Below are positions 16,419 through 30,607 of a DNA stretch of 64,000 nucleotides, piece by piece. The number at the start of each line of letters is the position of its first letter. Position 1 is the first letter of the stretch. Below the pieces are notes generated by a model, which was given only the letters and a program-made list of their open reading frames with translations, was not told the origin of the DNA and ran no database searches. The translations under genes were made by a program, and so were the position numbers. The DNA comes from Hwanghaeella sp965227365 (lineage in GTDB: Bacteria > Pseudomonadota > Alphaproteobacteria > UBA8366 > Aestuariispiraceae): assembly GCF_965227365.1 (NCBI RefSeq), contig NZ_OZ245754.1, forward strand, positions 4,216,001 through 4,280,000, read 5' to 3'.

Positions 16419-17534
16419 TCAGGTATTTTTAATGACAATCGCGGCGCGCTGCTTGGCGCGGCCGTAACGGGACATGCGCTCAAAATCCTCGCGCGGGATG
16501 GGAAGCGCCATACGGTCGGTTTGACTCTGGATCACGTCAGGATCGACGAAGGGATCGTGCACATAGACGAAACGGTCATCCAATCCGACGACCACGACCC
16601 AATGCGGAACTTTTTCCCGGTCGAGCGCGTAGGTGGAGATGAGGACGATGGGCACCCCGCCCGACGCCACCACGGCCTCCAATTCCTTGAGCGACAGGGG
16701 CCGATTCTTCACCGGAATCTTCCTTGTCTTGAGCTGGGCGCGGTAGTCGTCCTGAACCAGGCGGATGATCTCCTTCTTGGCCGGGTCGCGCACCGAGTCC
16801 ACGAACATGACATCCGGGTCGTGGACATTCAGGCTCACCTCGAACCCCCGATCGGCGGCGGCCAGTGCCATACCATATGGCGAACAGCCCGCCGGCCCGC
16901 GGGTCATGAAAACGGTCGTCGCTTCTCGCCACAGCCGCAACTCCTCGATACGCGATGGTTTCATCTTCGGCTGCAAGGCCGCAAACGCCATCAACAGGCA
17001 GGCAGGTCCGCAGGTAAAATCCAAACTTTGCGCATAATAGGGAAACCGTTCCAAACCACTCGGCGGCTTCCCGGCTAGCGCCTTTTCAAAGCGCAGCGCG
17101 TCGCCGCCATCCTCGTAGTATTCCGGAATCCGGCCGAACGGCCTATACCCCGCCTGGCGGTAGAGTTCGATTGCACGGTCGTTGTTTGCATGAACTTCAA
17201 GCCGCAGGAAGGCCGCTTCGTCCGCAGCTGCATCCTCGGCCGCCGAAAGAAGCCTGCGGGCATAGCCATGACCGCGCTGATCCGGGAAAACGGCGAGGGA
17301 ATACAGCCTGGCCAATGATGTTCCGCGATGGAACAGCACCATGGCATAACCGATGATACGGCCCGCCGGATCGCAGAGAACCCGTGTCGCCTGGTGACCT
17401 TTGGTCAACAGGTGCCGGAAGCTGCGGCGGCTGATCCGGTCGGTCTCGAAACATGTCTCTTCGCAAACGACCAGGCCGTCCACGTCATCGGGTGTCGCGG
17501 GTCGAATGTCGAAAGAGGCCAGGACGCCGTCCAT
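16419..17534 (-). CDS. GNAT acetyltransferase fused to a peptidase C39-like domain
   Basis: 371-residue two-domain protein. Residues 6-150 are a RimI-like GNAT domain with the acetyl-CoA loop DQRGHGYARRLL (85-96) and the closing AIELYRQAGYRPFGRI. Residues 163-371 are a C39-like papain-fold domain with oxyanion Gln169, nucleophile Cys175 in FTCGPACLLMAF, His311 in PHWVVVVGL and Asp327 in VHDPF, so the cysteine-protease triad looks intact. C39 domains usually cleave double-glycine leader peptides at secretion transporters, but no transporter is attached here. The ATG at 17534 has AAGGT seven bases upstream. Together with the RimK-like gene downstream it suggests processing plus N-terminal or side-chain modification of a protein or peptide. 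The target is unknown. Confidence 0.85.
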   Translation of the reverse strand: MDGVLASFDIRPATPDDVDGLVVCEETCFETDRISRRSFRHLLTKGHQATRVLCDPAGRIIGYAMVLFHRGTSLARLYSLAVFPDQRGHGYARRLLSAAEDAAADEAAFLRLEVHANNDRAIELYRQAGYRPFGRIPEYYEDGGDALRFEKALAGKPPSGLERFPYYAQSLDFTCGPACLLMAFAALQPKMKPSRIEELRLWREATTVFMTRGPAGCSPYGMALAAADRGFEVSLNVHDPDVMFVDSVRDPAKKEIIRLVQDDYRAQLKTRKIPVKNRPLSLKELEAVVASGGVPIVLISTYALDREKVPHWVVVVGLDDRFVYVHDPFVDPDVIQSQTDRMALPIPREDFERMSRYGRAKQRAAIVIKNT

Positions 17535-17710
17535 TCTTGTTACCTTCGGATCGGGTCATTCGCGCCGTCGCGATGCCAGATCCGGAAATCAGACTGCGCG
17601 CTATAATACCATTTCCGCCCGCAGGATAGCGGAAATCCTCTGCGTGTTCTGCACAGGCGCCCCCGGGCGATTGCATGGCTTCGCGCCAATAGGATATGGC
17701 CCCGCCCGGG
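17535..17710. promoter_or_regulatory. Intergenic region upstream of the GNAT-C39/RimK pair
   Basis: The 176-base gap holds a perfect 7-bp inverted repeat, TTTCCGC at 17612-17618 and GCGGAAA at 17629-17635, and a TATAAT/TATTAT-like hexamer pair at 17602-17609. A promoter for the pair is plausible here but no convincing -35 was found. A minus-strand open frame crosses the gap but has no supported start. Confidence 0.35.
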
Positions 17711-19114
17711 TCATTGTCCAACCGCCTCCAGCGTTACCGCGACAGCCTGCTGCAAGGGGTCTGGCTGCGCCGCGATCCCGAGACCGACCGAGAAATGCCC
17801 CTGTTCGCGGGTCCACCAATTCCCGGCGGGAATATCCCAGCGCCTTACCAGATCGCGTCCCGAAGTGAAGGGTGTGATTTCATCCATCGTGCCCAGCGCG
17901 ACACAGATCCGGTTCGGTGCAATGCAGGGCGCGTCTGCGGCATCCAGCAGACGGGCCCAATGGGACACCGTATCCTCGGTCCATCCCGCGGCCTTCAATC
18001 GGTCCGGAACGCCCATCTGCCCGGTCAACGATCCGCGGAACGCGACGTCCACCAGGGATGCGGCCGGCGCGATCAACAGGGCGCTGTCCGGTCGCGCCTG
18101 CACCGGCCAGCTTCCCGCCCAGCTCAGCAACTGCATGGCAGTCAAAGCGCCGAGGCTGGTCCCGACCAACAAGACCGGGCCCGGTTCGCCCCCCGCCGCG
18201 ACATCCCGTGCGCGGGCCCAGGCGATCAGGCGCCCTACCTCGCGCACATGGGTCCAGGAATAATCGAGCAAACCACCGACGCCGCGACCCAGGATCGGTT
18301 CGCCGCCATAGCGGCCGGGCAAGGCGCGCCGCGTGTGCCAAGGCCCATGCGGCTCAATCACGCGGAATCCTTGGTCCAAAACCCAATTGGCGATGGCCGG
18401 ATGCTCGCCCCATTGCTCGGTTTCCATGCCGATGCCATGCAGGAACAAGACAGTGGCCTTCGCCGTTGACCCCACCCGTTCGATCACACGGGCTTCCGCC
18501 GGATGGAGATCCTTGCCGCCCATTGGCGCATCGAACCGCAGCCATCGAAACTCGGTCGTGCCGGCCCGGACGGCACGGCTTTCCATGACCGGCGTATCCA
18601 GGTCCGGCTGAAATCCACCATCGGGGTCGGACAATCGCGGCCGATGCCGTAGCGATACGACCTCCTCGTCTTCAACGGCGAACCGGGCTGCCGGAAACGA
18701 GCGTTCCAGATGTCCCGGCAGGAAACCGGCGCGCATGCCCATAAAGGCGCGCGCATGCCTGAGCCGCACCCGTTCCAAACGCGCCGGCTGGTCACCCGGA
18801 TTGGCATCGATATCGCCGAACAGACCCTCTTCCCAACGCGACAGCGCTTGCGCGTATCGTTCCCCGGCCTGTGCGGTCAGCCGAAGCAGCCCGGCGGGAA
18901 CCGCCCGGCGAGATTGTCCGTCGTCGAGATTGGCCCGGAACCGGTCGGGATCTCCGCCCGACACAGACGCGGCGGCCCACGCCGCCGAAAGAGGAAAAAA
19001 CAGGCGCGCGACCGCTGGCGTCGCGACCCGGTCGAACCAGGGACGGGAAATGAAGGAAACCAGGGATCGTTCGACGGGGCTAAGCACAGCGATGTGTACC
19101 GCCCCGTCGTTCAT
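17711..19114 (-). CDS. Alpha/beta hydrolase with long N-terminal extension (ABHD18-like)
   Basis: 467 residues. The hydrolase core occupies about 215-465: oxyanion turn LFLHGIGM (about 223-230), nucleophile elbow LVGTSLGAL with Ser320, a candidate acid in GTMDEITPF and a late His in REQGHFSVG. The first 200 residues have no recognised fold and include HARAFMGMRAGFLPG. The layout (long N-terminal region, HGIG, GTSLG) resembles the ABHD18/DUF2048 group, but this is a memory-based match of moderate strength. No signal peptide is evident. The gene starts 19 bases after rpoD and is read in the same direction, so it may be carried by rpoD transcription. Substrate unknown. Confidence 0.7.
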   Translation of the reverse strand: MNDGAVHIAVLSPVERSLVSFISRPWFDRVATPAVARLFFPLSAAWAAASVSGGDPDRFRANLDDGQSRRAVPAGLLRLTAQAGERYAQALSRWEEGLFGDIDANPGDQPARLERVRLRHARAFMGMRAGFLPGHLERSFPAARFAVEDEEVVSLRHRPRLSDPDGGFQPDLDTPVMESRAVRAGTTEFRWLRFDAPMGGKDLHPAEARVIERVGSTAKATVLFLHGIGMETEQWGEHPAIANWVLDQGFRVIEPHGPWHTRRALPGRYGGEPILGRGVGGLLDYSWTHVREVGRLIAWARARDVAAGGEPGPVLLVGTSLGALTAMQLLSWAGSWPVQARPDSALLIAPAASLVDVAFRGSLTGQMGVPDRLKAAGWTEDTVSHWARLLDAADAPCIAPNRICVALGTMDEITPFTSGRDLVRRWDIPAGNWWTREQGHFSVGLGIAAQPDPLQQAVAVTLEAVGQ

Positions 19115-19133
19115 GGATCTCGATCCGGCCGGA

Positions 19134-21110
<1,977 letters not shown>

Positions 21111-21265
21111 TGGCTATATCCCTACCGCCTAACCGCCATGCGATATTGACGCATAATCCTTTTAACAGGCTGGAGCCCGGCCGTCCGCCAGGCTTTCAAC
21201 CCTACCGTTGCCGCCCAATCCGTCATTGCGGCAGGCGGCACACAAAAACCTAACGTGACGACACT

Positions 21266-23137
21266 CTAGTGAGTGTCGTCATCTCCGTCGCACAAATCCC
21301 TTTCACCGTCCGAGAACGTGTCGTGAAAGGCAACCACCCGAGCTTCGGCCACTTCATCACTCGCTCCGCGAGCTGCCGTTTCCAACTCACTCTGAAGAGT
21401 TTCCTGGGAGCGGAGGCGCAAGATGTGTTCGATCAGCGATCTGGCTTCCGCGTCGGGCGCGTCCGCCCGTGCCTGCCGGGCCAAGTCCAGGACCTCACGA
21501 TTGCGGACCAACCGCAAGAGCTGCTCGCTCCCATTGTCAGCGAAGTGGTGGTTAATGGCCTCGACGTCAAGATCTACCCCGATGGTCGACATGTTCTGAA
21601 GGGCCTGCAATAGCTTGTCAAGATCGGCATCGAACTCCACCAGATGCAAATCCTCGTCAAAATCGGGCAGCAGGGATGGATGATTCAGCAGCGCCGCGAG
21701 AAGAACCTGTTGGCGGCGGCGGGACATGCCGGGCTTGATCCGCATGATCCGCTTTGACTGCGGCGGCTGGATCGGCCGGCCATTCGCGGTTCGACCGATG
21801 CCGCGGCCGCCGCGGAATCCGTCGTTTCGCCCTTGTCCGCCCTGCCCCCCGCGGGCCTGCCGGAAAGCCGCCCAGGCGCGGTCGTTGAAGGTTCGGAAAT
21901 ATTCGCGGCGGACACCCTCGTCTTCGATCTGGCCCGCAAGTTTCTTCAAACGGTCGTCCAGGGCGGCCCGCCGCTCCGGCGTATCGACGGGCTGGCTGCC
22001 CGCTTCGGACCGCCAAAGCACGAGATCCAGCGGCTCCGCCGTATCGACCAGCGACGTGATGGCTTTCGGGCCCTGGCCGCGAACCAACGTATCGGGATCC
22101 TCACCCGCCGGCAGGAAAGCGAATCGAAGGCTTTTGCCCGGTTTCAGCAGGGGCAGCGCCCGCTCCGCCGCGCGCAGGGCCGCCCGCAAACCGGCATCGT
22201 CCCCATCCAGGCACAGAACCGGCTCGTCCGCGAACCGCCACAGCAACTGCAGTTGATGCTCGGTGATGGCGGTGCCGAGCGGGGCGACCGCCGCCTCCAG
22301 GCCGAATTCCGCCAATGCGATGACGTCCATATACCCTTCGACGACAAGCACGGTCTGGCCGTCATGGGCCGCCTGCCGGGCGTTTTGCAGATTATAGAGC
22401 GTCCGGCCCTTGTCGAAGAGGGCCGTATCCGGGGAATTGACGTATTTGCCGACACCGGCGGCCTTGGCGTCGCCCATGAAACGCCCGCCGAAGGCGATGA
22501 CCCGGCCGCGGGAATCCAGGATCGGGAATTGGATACGGTCCCGGAAAAACGGATATGGGCTGCCGCCCCTGTCGGAGCGACGAATGAGGCCTGTTTCCAA
22601 CAGCTCCTGTTCCCGGACGCCCGCCTTTGTCATGGCATCCTTGAAAGCCCCGCCATCTCCCGGCGCATATCCCAGCCGAAACGCCGCGATCGTCTCGTCC
22701 TTCAAGCCGCGTTCCTTGAGGTAGCGCAGGGCCTCCCGCCCCGCGTCGGAGCGCAGCGCGCGCTGAAAAAAGCTGCAGGCCGCCTCGGCCGCGTCAGTCA
22801 GTCCGCCGCGACGCTCATCCGCCGCTTTTTGCTCCGGGCTGCGCTGCGGCATGTCCAGACCGGCATCGGCGGCCAGCCGCTCCACCGCCTCGGGGAAGGT
22901 CAGACCTTCCGTTTTCATCAGCCAGGTGAAATGGTCGCCATGTTCGCCGCTGGAGAAACAGTGGAAATAGCCCTTGTCTTCGCGGACATGGAAGGAGGGC
23001 GATTTTTCATTCACAAAGGGCGACAGGCCCCACCAATCGTCCCGGCCACGCTGTTTCAACTGGACGCGCCGACCGACCAGGCCGCTCAGGGAGACCCGCG
23101 CTCTCACTTCATCCAGGAAACCCGGGGGAAACGCCAT
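21266..23137 (-). CDS. dnaG: DNA primase with degenerate CHC2 zinc motif
   Basis: 623 residues; makes RNA primers for replication. The N-terminal domain has the CHC2 fold signature (PSFHVREDKGYFHCFSSG) but three of four canonical zinc ligands are replaced: Ser39, Val42, Cys60, Ser63 instead of C-H-C-C. From memory other alphaproteobacterial primases share this loss. The catalytic core follows (YLKERGLKDETIAAFRLGYA), then TOPRIM with VLVVEGYMDVIAL and LCLDGDDAGLRAA, and a C-terminal helicase-interaction region after a basic, glycine-rich linker (RGGQGGQGRNDGFRGGRG). The ATG at 23137 has GAAGG upstream. It lies between yqeY and rpoD in the same direction. Confidence 0.97.
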   Translation of the reverse strand: MAFPPGFLDEVRARVSLSGLVGRRVQLKQRGRDDWWGLSPFVNEKSPSFHVREDKGYFHCFSSGEHGDHFTWLMKTEGLTFPEAVERLAADAGLDMPQRSPEQKAADERRGGLTDAAEAACSFFQRALRSDAGREALRYLKERGLKDETIAAFRLGYAPGDGGAFKDAMTKAGVREQELLETGLIRRSDRGGSPYPFFRDRIQFPILDSRGRVIAFGGRFMGDAKAAGVGKYVNSPDTALFDKGRTLYNLQNARQAAHDGQTVLVVEGYMDVIALAEFGLEAAVAPLGTAITEHQLQLLWRFADEPVLCLDGDDAGLRAALRAAERALPLLKPGKSLRFAFLPAGEDPDTLVRGQGPKAITSLVDTAEPLDLVLWRSEAGSQPVDTPERRAALDDRLKKLAGQIEDEGVRREYFRTFNDRAWAAFRQARGGQGGQGRNDGFRGGRGIGRTANGRPIQPPQSKRIMRIKPGMSRRRQQVLLAALLNHPSLLPDFDEDLHLVEFDADLDKLLQALQNMSTIGVDLDVEAINHHFADNGSEQLLRLVRNREVLDLARQARADAPDAEARSLIEHILRLRSQETLQSELETAARGASDEVAEARVVAFHDTFSDGERDLCDGDDDTH

Positions 23138-23367
23138 AACCCATGCCTTCGCGGCTCATCCGGTCAACACGTCCTCGCGCGGCCGGCCCCGCGATTCAAA
23201 TCTGTCCAGAGGTGGCCCGCCCTGCCGCCGATCCGCGACTGTCGTCCGTCGGTTCGTGCAGTGGGAAGCCAAGCCACAGGGAACGGGGATAAAGTACCGC
23301 CAAATCGCGGACCTTCCAAGCGGCCGCTGACTCACTCGACGGGAATGCCCCACCGACCGATCGCGGA

Positions 23368-23829
23368 TCAGGAAAGGCTCGCCTTGACCAGGCCGGCCGC
23401 CTTGCCGAAGTCCATCTGACCTGCGTAACGAGCCCGCAATTCGGCCATCACATTGCCCATTTCCTTCAGGCCCGACGCGCCGATCTCGCTGATGATCGCG
23501 TCGATCGCGGCCTTCATCTGGGCTTCGTCCATCTGTTTGGGCAGGAACCGTTCGATGACCTCGATTTCGCCCCGCTCGCCCTCGGCCAATTCCAGCCGGC
23601 CGCCTTGTTCGTACATGGTGATGCTTTCGCGCCGCTGCTTGATCATCGTCTGCAGCATCAGCAGTAGCTCATCATCGCCGATCCCCTCGGTCGCGCCTTT
23701 TCCGCGCGCCGCGATGTCGCGATCCTTGATCGCCGCCAGGATCAGCCGCAGCGTTCTTGTCCCCACGGCATCCTTGGATTTCAGCGAATCCTTGAGCGCC
23801 TGATTGATGGAATCCCGCAATGACGACAT
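23368..23829 (-). CDS. yqeY: GatB/YqeY domain-containing protein
   Basis: 153 residues forming the all-helical YqeY fold, about the family's usual length. The start MSSLRDSINQALKDSLKSKD and the central EGIGDDELLLMLQTMIKQRRES are characteristic; the C-terminal part (MGNVMAELRARYAGQMDFGK) matches the tail domain that GatB uses to contact tRNA. The biochemical role of free-standing YqeY is not settled; a link to amidotransferase-dependent tRNA charging is inferred from the fold. A GGAGGGGA ribosome site precedes the ATG. It is the first gene of the yqeY-dnaG-rpoD run, divergent from carA. Confidence 0.93.
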   Translation of the reverse strand: MSSLRDSINQALKDSLKSKDAVGTRTLRLILAAIKDRDIAARGKGATEGIGDDELLLMLQTMIKQRRESITMYEQGGRLELAEGERGEIEVIERFLPKQMDEAQMKAAIDAIISEIGASGLKEMGNVMAELRARYAGQMDFGKAAGLVKASLS

Positions 23830-24032
23830 GTCCCCTCCACACTATTCCCGTAAGCGGGCCGTCATATCCCTGCCCGGCAGGCGAGAGACCCTAATGGAAA
23901 GCGTCTGGCCTCGCAACCATTGCCGATCCTGTAAGCATCTGAAATAGAATGATAATTTTATTTCGTGGCGTCTTGATTTTTATGCTCTGCTGACATATGT
24001 GTCTCCCGCGACGCGCTAAAGGACTGATTTCG

Positions 24033-25211
24033 ATGACAGACAATGCTTCCGGGATGACGCCTCCTCCAGGCGCCACAGCCGTTCTCGTGCTTGCAGATGG
24101 GAGCGTCTTTTGGGGACGCGGTGTAGGTGCCGCGACCGCCAAGGCCGGCGAGGTCTGCTTCAACACCTCGCTCACCGGGTATCAGGAGATCATGACCGAT
24201 CCGTCCTATGCGGGACAGATCATCACTTTCACCTTCCCGCATATCGGCAATGTGGGCACGAATCTGGAAGATATCGAGACGACGACGCCGGCCGCCCGCG
24301 GCTGCATTCTGCGCGCCGATATCACCGAACCGTCCAATTTCCGCGCCGTCAGTCATCTGGACGGCTGGCTCAAGGCACAGGATCTACCGGGCATCGCCGG
24401 GATAGACACCCGCAGGCTGACCCGGCGGATCCGGGACGGCGGCGCGCCGAACGGCGTCATCGTTCATGCGCCCGACGGCGCTTTCGACATCCCGGCCTTG
24501 CTGAAGCAAGCCCAGGAATGGCCGGGGCTGGAAGGCATGGATCTGGCCAAGGAAGTCAGTTGCCTGCAGACCTACGAGTGGTCCGAAACCGCCTGGACCC
24601 TTGGCCAAGGCTATGGCCAGTTGAAGGATCCGAAGTTCCATGTCGTGGCGGTCGACTACGGTGCGAAAAGGAATATCCTTCGCTGTCTGGCCGATCTGGG
24701 GTGCCGGGTGACAGTCGTCCCCGCGACCTCGACGGGCGACGACATCCTGCGACACCAGCCGGATGGCGTATTCCTTTCGAACGGCCCCGGTGACCCGGCG
24801 GCCACCGGAACCTATGCGGTCCCGGCGATCAAACAGGTCCTGGACAAGGACATTCCGGTCTTCGGGATCTGCCTCGGCCACCAACTGCTTGCTTTGGCGC
24901 TGGGTGCGGAAACCAAGAAAATGCATCTTGGCCATCGCGGCGGGAACCATCCGGTCAAGGACCTGGAAACCGGAAAAGTCGAAATCACCAGTCAGAACCA
25001 CGGCTTCGTCGTGCGGGACGACAATCTGCCCGAGGGTGTCGAGAAGACCCATGTCTCGCTGTTCGACGGTACGCTCGAGGGGATTCGGGTGAAGGGTCGT
25101 CCGGTCTTCTCGGTGCAATATCATCCGGAAGCCTCACCGGGCCCGCAGGACTCGCATTATCTGTTCCTGCGGTTCGTCGAACTGCTGGAAGAGCGCAAGG
25201 TTCCGGCCTGA
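24033..25211 (+). CDS. carA: Carbamoyl-phosphate synthase small subunit
   Basis: 392 residues; the glutaminase subunit that supplies ammonia to CarB for arginine and pyrimidine synthesis. The N-terminal CPSase small-chain domain is intact (VLADGSVFWGRGVGA, GEVCFNTSLTGYQEI, TDPSYAGQII). The class I amidotransferase domain has the nucleophile in GICLGHQLLALALG and the catalytic His-Glu in VQYHPEASPGP. The ATG at 24033 follows AAGGA by nine bases; the ORF can open at 23997 but without family resemblance. Its expected partner carB is not directly downstream: a minus-strand O-antigen-ligase-like gene lies in between, converging with carA at a 7-base gap. Confidence 0.97.
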   Translation: MTDNASGMTPPPGATAVLVLADGSVFWGRGVGAATAKAGEVCFNTSLTGYQEIMTDPSYAGQIITFTFPHIGNVGTNLEDIETTTPAARGCILRADITEPSNFRAVSHLDGWLKAQDLPGIAGIDTRRLTRRIRDGGAPNGVIVHAPDGAFDIPALLKQAQEWPGLEGMDLAKEVSCLQTYEWSETAWTLGQGYGQLKDPKFHVVAVDYGAKRNILRCLADLGCRVTVVPATSTGDDILRHQPDGVFLSNGPGDPAATGTYAVPAIKQVLDKDIPVFGICLGHQLLALALGAETKKMHLGHRGGNHPVKDLETGKVEITSQNHGFVVRDDNLPEGVEKTHVSLFDGTLEGIRVKGRPVFSVQYHPEASPGPQDSHYLFLRFVELLEERKVPA

Positions 25212-25218
25212 GCCGATC

Positions 25219-26475
25219 CTAGTCTTCCTGGTCGTCGCGGCCCGAGACACGCGTCCGGGCAAGTCCGCTCAACAGGGCGACGACCAGCAATTGCGCCGAA
25301 ACCCACCATCCCTGCCACGCGCCGAAGCTTATCGACGAGATGGTCAGGGCCGAAACGATGAAGGCGATCCCGGGCCCCAGCAAACCGGCCGGTTGTAGCA
25401 ATCTGGCGAACCGATAGGCGGCGACCGACAAGGTCGCGGCGACCAGCACCATCCCGATCAGCCCCATTTCCAGGAACACCTGCAGAAATGCATTGTGTGG
25501 ATGCAGCGGCAGGGATTCCCCTTCTCCCTCCACCGTCCCGTCCGGACGGAGGAACACCGCGCTCGTATCCCCGCCGGGAATCGACCGACTGGTTCCAATA
25601 CCCCACCCCATCACGGGCTTTTCCACCGCCTTTTCGGCGCTGAACGCCCAGATGAAGGCCCGGTGCCTGATACCTGCATCAACCGTCGTGCTAAGCGACC
25701 ATTCCCGCAGATCATTGTGGATCACCGCCAGCCCCAGCGGCTGCGCCACGGTAAACACCAGGATAGCGGCCACCACGAGGTGCGGCCCGAACCGGCGCAA
25801 CGCCATGTAGACAATCCACGCACCGAGCCCAAGCACCAAGGCCAATACCGACGCCTTGTTGGAAAGCAGCAGCACGGCGGCGACCGACAGGGCAACAAGC
25901 GCAACCGATACTTTCCGCCCGAAACGCCCATCGATCAGCGTGATCGTCGGCAGCAGCAGGAGAACGAGAAGGGGCCCCGTCCGATCATAGGGATCGCCAC
26001 CTTCCTTCAAATGCGGCCCGATCGAGAATCCGATGGCCGCGTCCATGACGATCAGACCGGAAGCGCAAAAGATCGCGCCTGCAATGATCAGGACCCCTCT
26101 CTTGCCCACCCTGATGCCCGGCAGGACAATCGCCACCACCGCGGCCAGGGCAATCATCAGGAACAACCTGAACGTCCGCTCCAGGCTCAATCCCGGGTCC
26201 AACGACCACAAGACGCTGGCGAACGCCCAGGCCAGCAGGGCGGCGGCGAGACCGATCGGCAGAAGGCCCTTCCGCGCGAGGCGAAAATTCCGCCAGTTCA
26301 GAACGGCGATCCCGACCGCGTAGAGCATGACAAGGGGCGCAATGGCTTGCGGCGACAGAACCGCCGCCGCGAAACTGCCGGCAAACACAACGACGGTGAA
26401 CACATTGCCGTAAATTCTAGCGTTTTCGATCACTCGGGCCTCGACAGGAGGGTCGTCAATCTGGATCACCCTCAT
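25219..26475 (-). CDS. O-antigen ligase-like (Wzy_C family) membrane protein
   Basis: About 418 residues from the ATG at 26475, with some ten to twelve hydrophobic segments and a large hydrophilic loop (about residues 250-330) that contains HRAFIWAFSAEKAVEKPVMG and WGIGTSRSIP, the type of loop that carries the ligase/polymerase active site in WaaL/Wzy/Wzc-class proteins. The short C-terminal tail is charged and cytoplasmic. Such enzymes move lipid-linked O-chains or other glycans at the periplasmic face. Upstream codons to 26649 are open but read as low-quality sequence and overlap the carB leader. It separates carA from carB in antisense orientation. No other glycan genes are adjacent, so its substrate is unknown. 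Confidence 0.8.
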   Translation of the reverse strand: MRVIQIDDPPVEARVIENARIYGNVFTVVVFAGSFAAAVLSPQAIAPLVMLYAVGIAVLNWRNFRLARKGLLPIGLAAALLAWAFASVLWSLDPGLSLERTFRLFLMIALAAVVAIVLPGIRVGKRGVLIIAGAIFCASGLIVMDAAIGFSIGPHLKEGGDPYDRTGPLLVLLLLPTITLIDGRFGRKVSVALVALSVAAVLLLSNKASVLALVLGLGAWIVYMALRRFGPHLVVAAILVFTVAQPLGLAVIHNDLREWSLSTTVDAGIRHRAFIWAFSAEKAVEKPVMGWGIGTSRSIPGGDTSAVFLRPDGTVEGEGESLPLHPHNAFLQVFLEMGLIGMVLVAATLSVAAYRFARLLQPAGLLGPGIAFIVSALTISSISFGAWQGWWVSAQLLVVALLSGLARTRVSGRDDQED

Positions 26476-26675
26476 CGGCCAGGGCCCGGATCGACTGCGG
26501 GCCGGCGCGACAGGAGCGGTCTGGCCGGCAGGTCCGGCCCGACAGGTCCGTACTCGGCGGCGCATTGAATTGCAATGCCGACTGGTCATATCCGGGCCCA
26601 TACGATAAAGGAAGCGCCGACTGCGGGACCGGTCCATTCGGTTCGCCAAATTCTCACAGTTCTCGGGATTTCATC

Positions 26676-29939
<3,264 letters not shown>

Positions 29940-30045
29940 CATTTTGGAAGATTCTTCCGGGCCGGCTTGACCGGCTCTGTCTATTTTATGGAGGGGCGCA
30001 CGGCCGATTGGGCAACGAGAGCCGTGCACCGCTATAGGTGGGACG

Positions 30046-30519
30046 ATGGAAAAAGTACCTATGACTTTGGAAGGCTATGAAGCCTTGCAAACCGAATTGA
30101 AGATGCTGAAGGGGACCGAACGTCCCGCGATCATTCAGGCGATCGCCGAAGCGCGCGAACATGGCGACCTTTCCGAGAACGCGGAATACCATGCCGCCCG
30201 GGAACGGCAGAGCTTCGTCGAAGGCCGCATCGCCGAGTTGGAAGACAAGACCAGCCGTGCCGAAATCATCGACCCGACGAAACTGTCGGGCGATCAGGTC
30301 ATGTTCGGCGCCACCGTCGTCATCGCCGATTGCGATACCGACGAAGAGAAAAAGTATCAGATCGTCGGAGAATCCGAATCAGACATCGCCGGCGGAAAGC
30401 TGGCGGTTACCTCGCCCATGGCCCGCGCGCTGATCGGCAAGTCGGTCGGCGACGTGATCGAAGTCCATTCGCCGGGCGGCACCAAGGACTACGAGATCGT
30501 CAGCGTCGAGTTCAAATAG
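30046..30519 (+). CDS. greA: Transcription elongation factor GreA
   Basis: 157 residues, normal GreA length. The N-terminal coiled-coil (about 1-75) has the tip acidic residues in EHGDLSENAEYHAARERQ, which rescue backtracked RNA polymerase by stimulating transcript cleavage. The C-terminal FKBP-like domain begins near IIDPTKLSGDQVMFG and ends ALIGKSVGDVIEVHSPGGTK. GGTGGGACG before the ATG is the ribosome site. It follows carB by 106 bases, a carB-greA order seen in many proteobacteria, and is closed by a strong intrinsic terminator at 30555-30592. Confidence 0.97.
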   Translation: MEKVPMTLEGYEALQTELKMLKGTERPAIIQAIAEAREHGDLSENAEYHAARERQSFVEGRIAELEDKTSRAEIIDPTKLSGDQVMFGATVVIADCDTDEEKKYQIVGESESDIAGGKLAVTSPMARALIGKSVGDVIEVHSPGGTKDYEIVSVEFK

Positions 30520-30554
30520 ACGCGATCAAGCACGTCTTTTCGTGACGGATATGG

Positions 30555-30592
30555 AAAGAGGCGCCTATTAAGAAGCGCCTCTTTGCCTTTTT
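30555..30592 (+). terminator. Intrinsic terminator after greA
   Basis: AAAGAGGCGC and GCGCCTCTTT form a perfect 10-bp stem around a 10-base loop, followed by gccttttt. It lies 36 bases after the greA stop. Confidence 0.9.
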
Positions 30593-30607
30593 GACAGGAT
30601 ACGGATC

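Noticed and set aside
17485..17721. A 78-codon minus-strand frame spanning the gap before the GNAT-C39 gene, considered as a precursor peptide for the RimK/C39 pair
   Set aside because: It begins with TTG without ribosome site, overlaps the next gene by 50 bases and has no double-glycine leader.
23941..23975. AT-rich GATAAT-like stretch upstream of carA considered as a second Fur box
   Set aside because: Only a half-site resembles the consensus and carA is not an iron gene.
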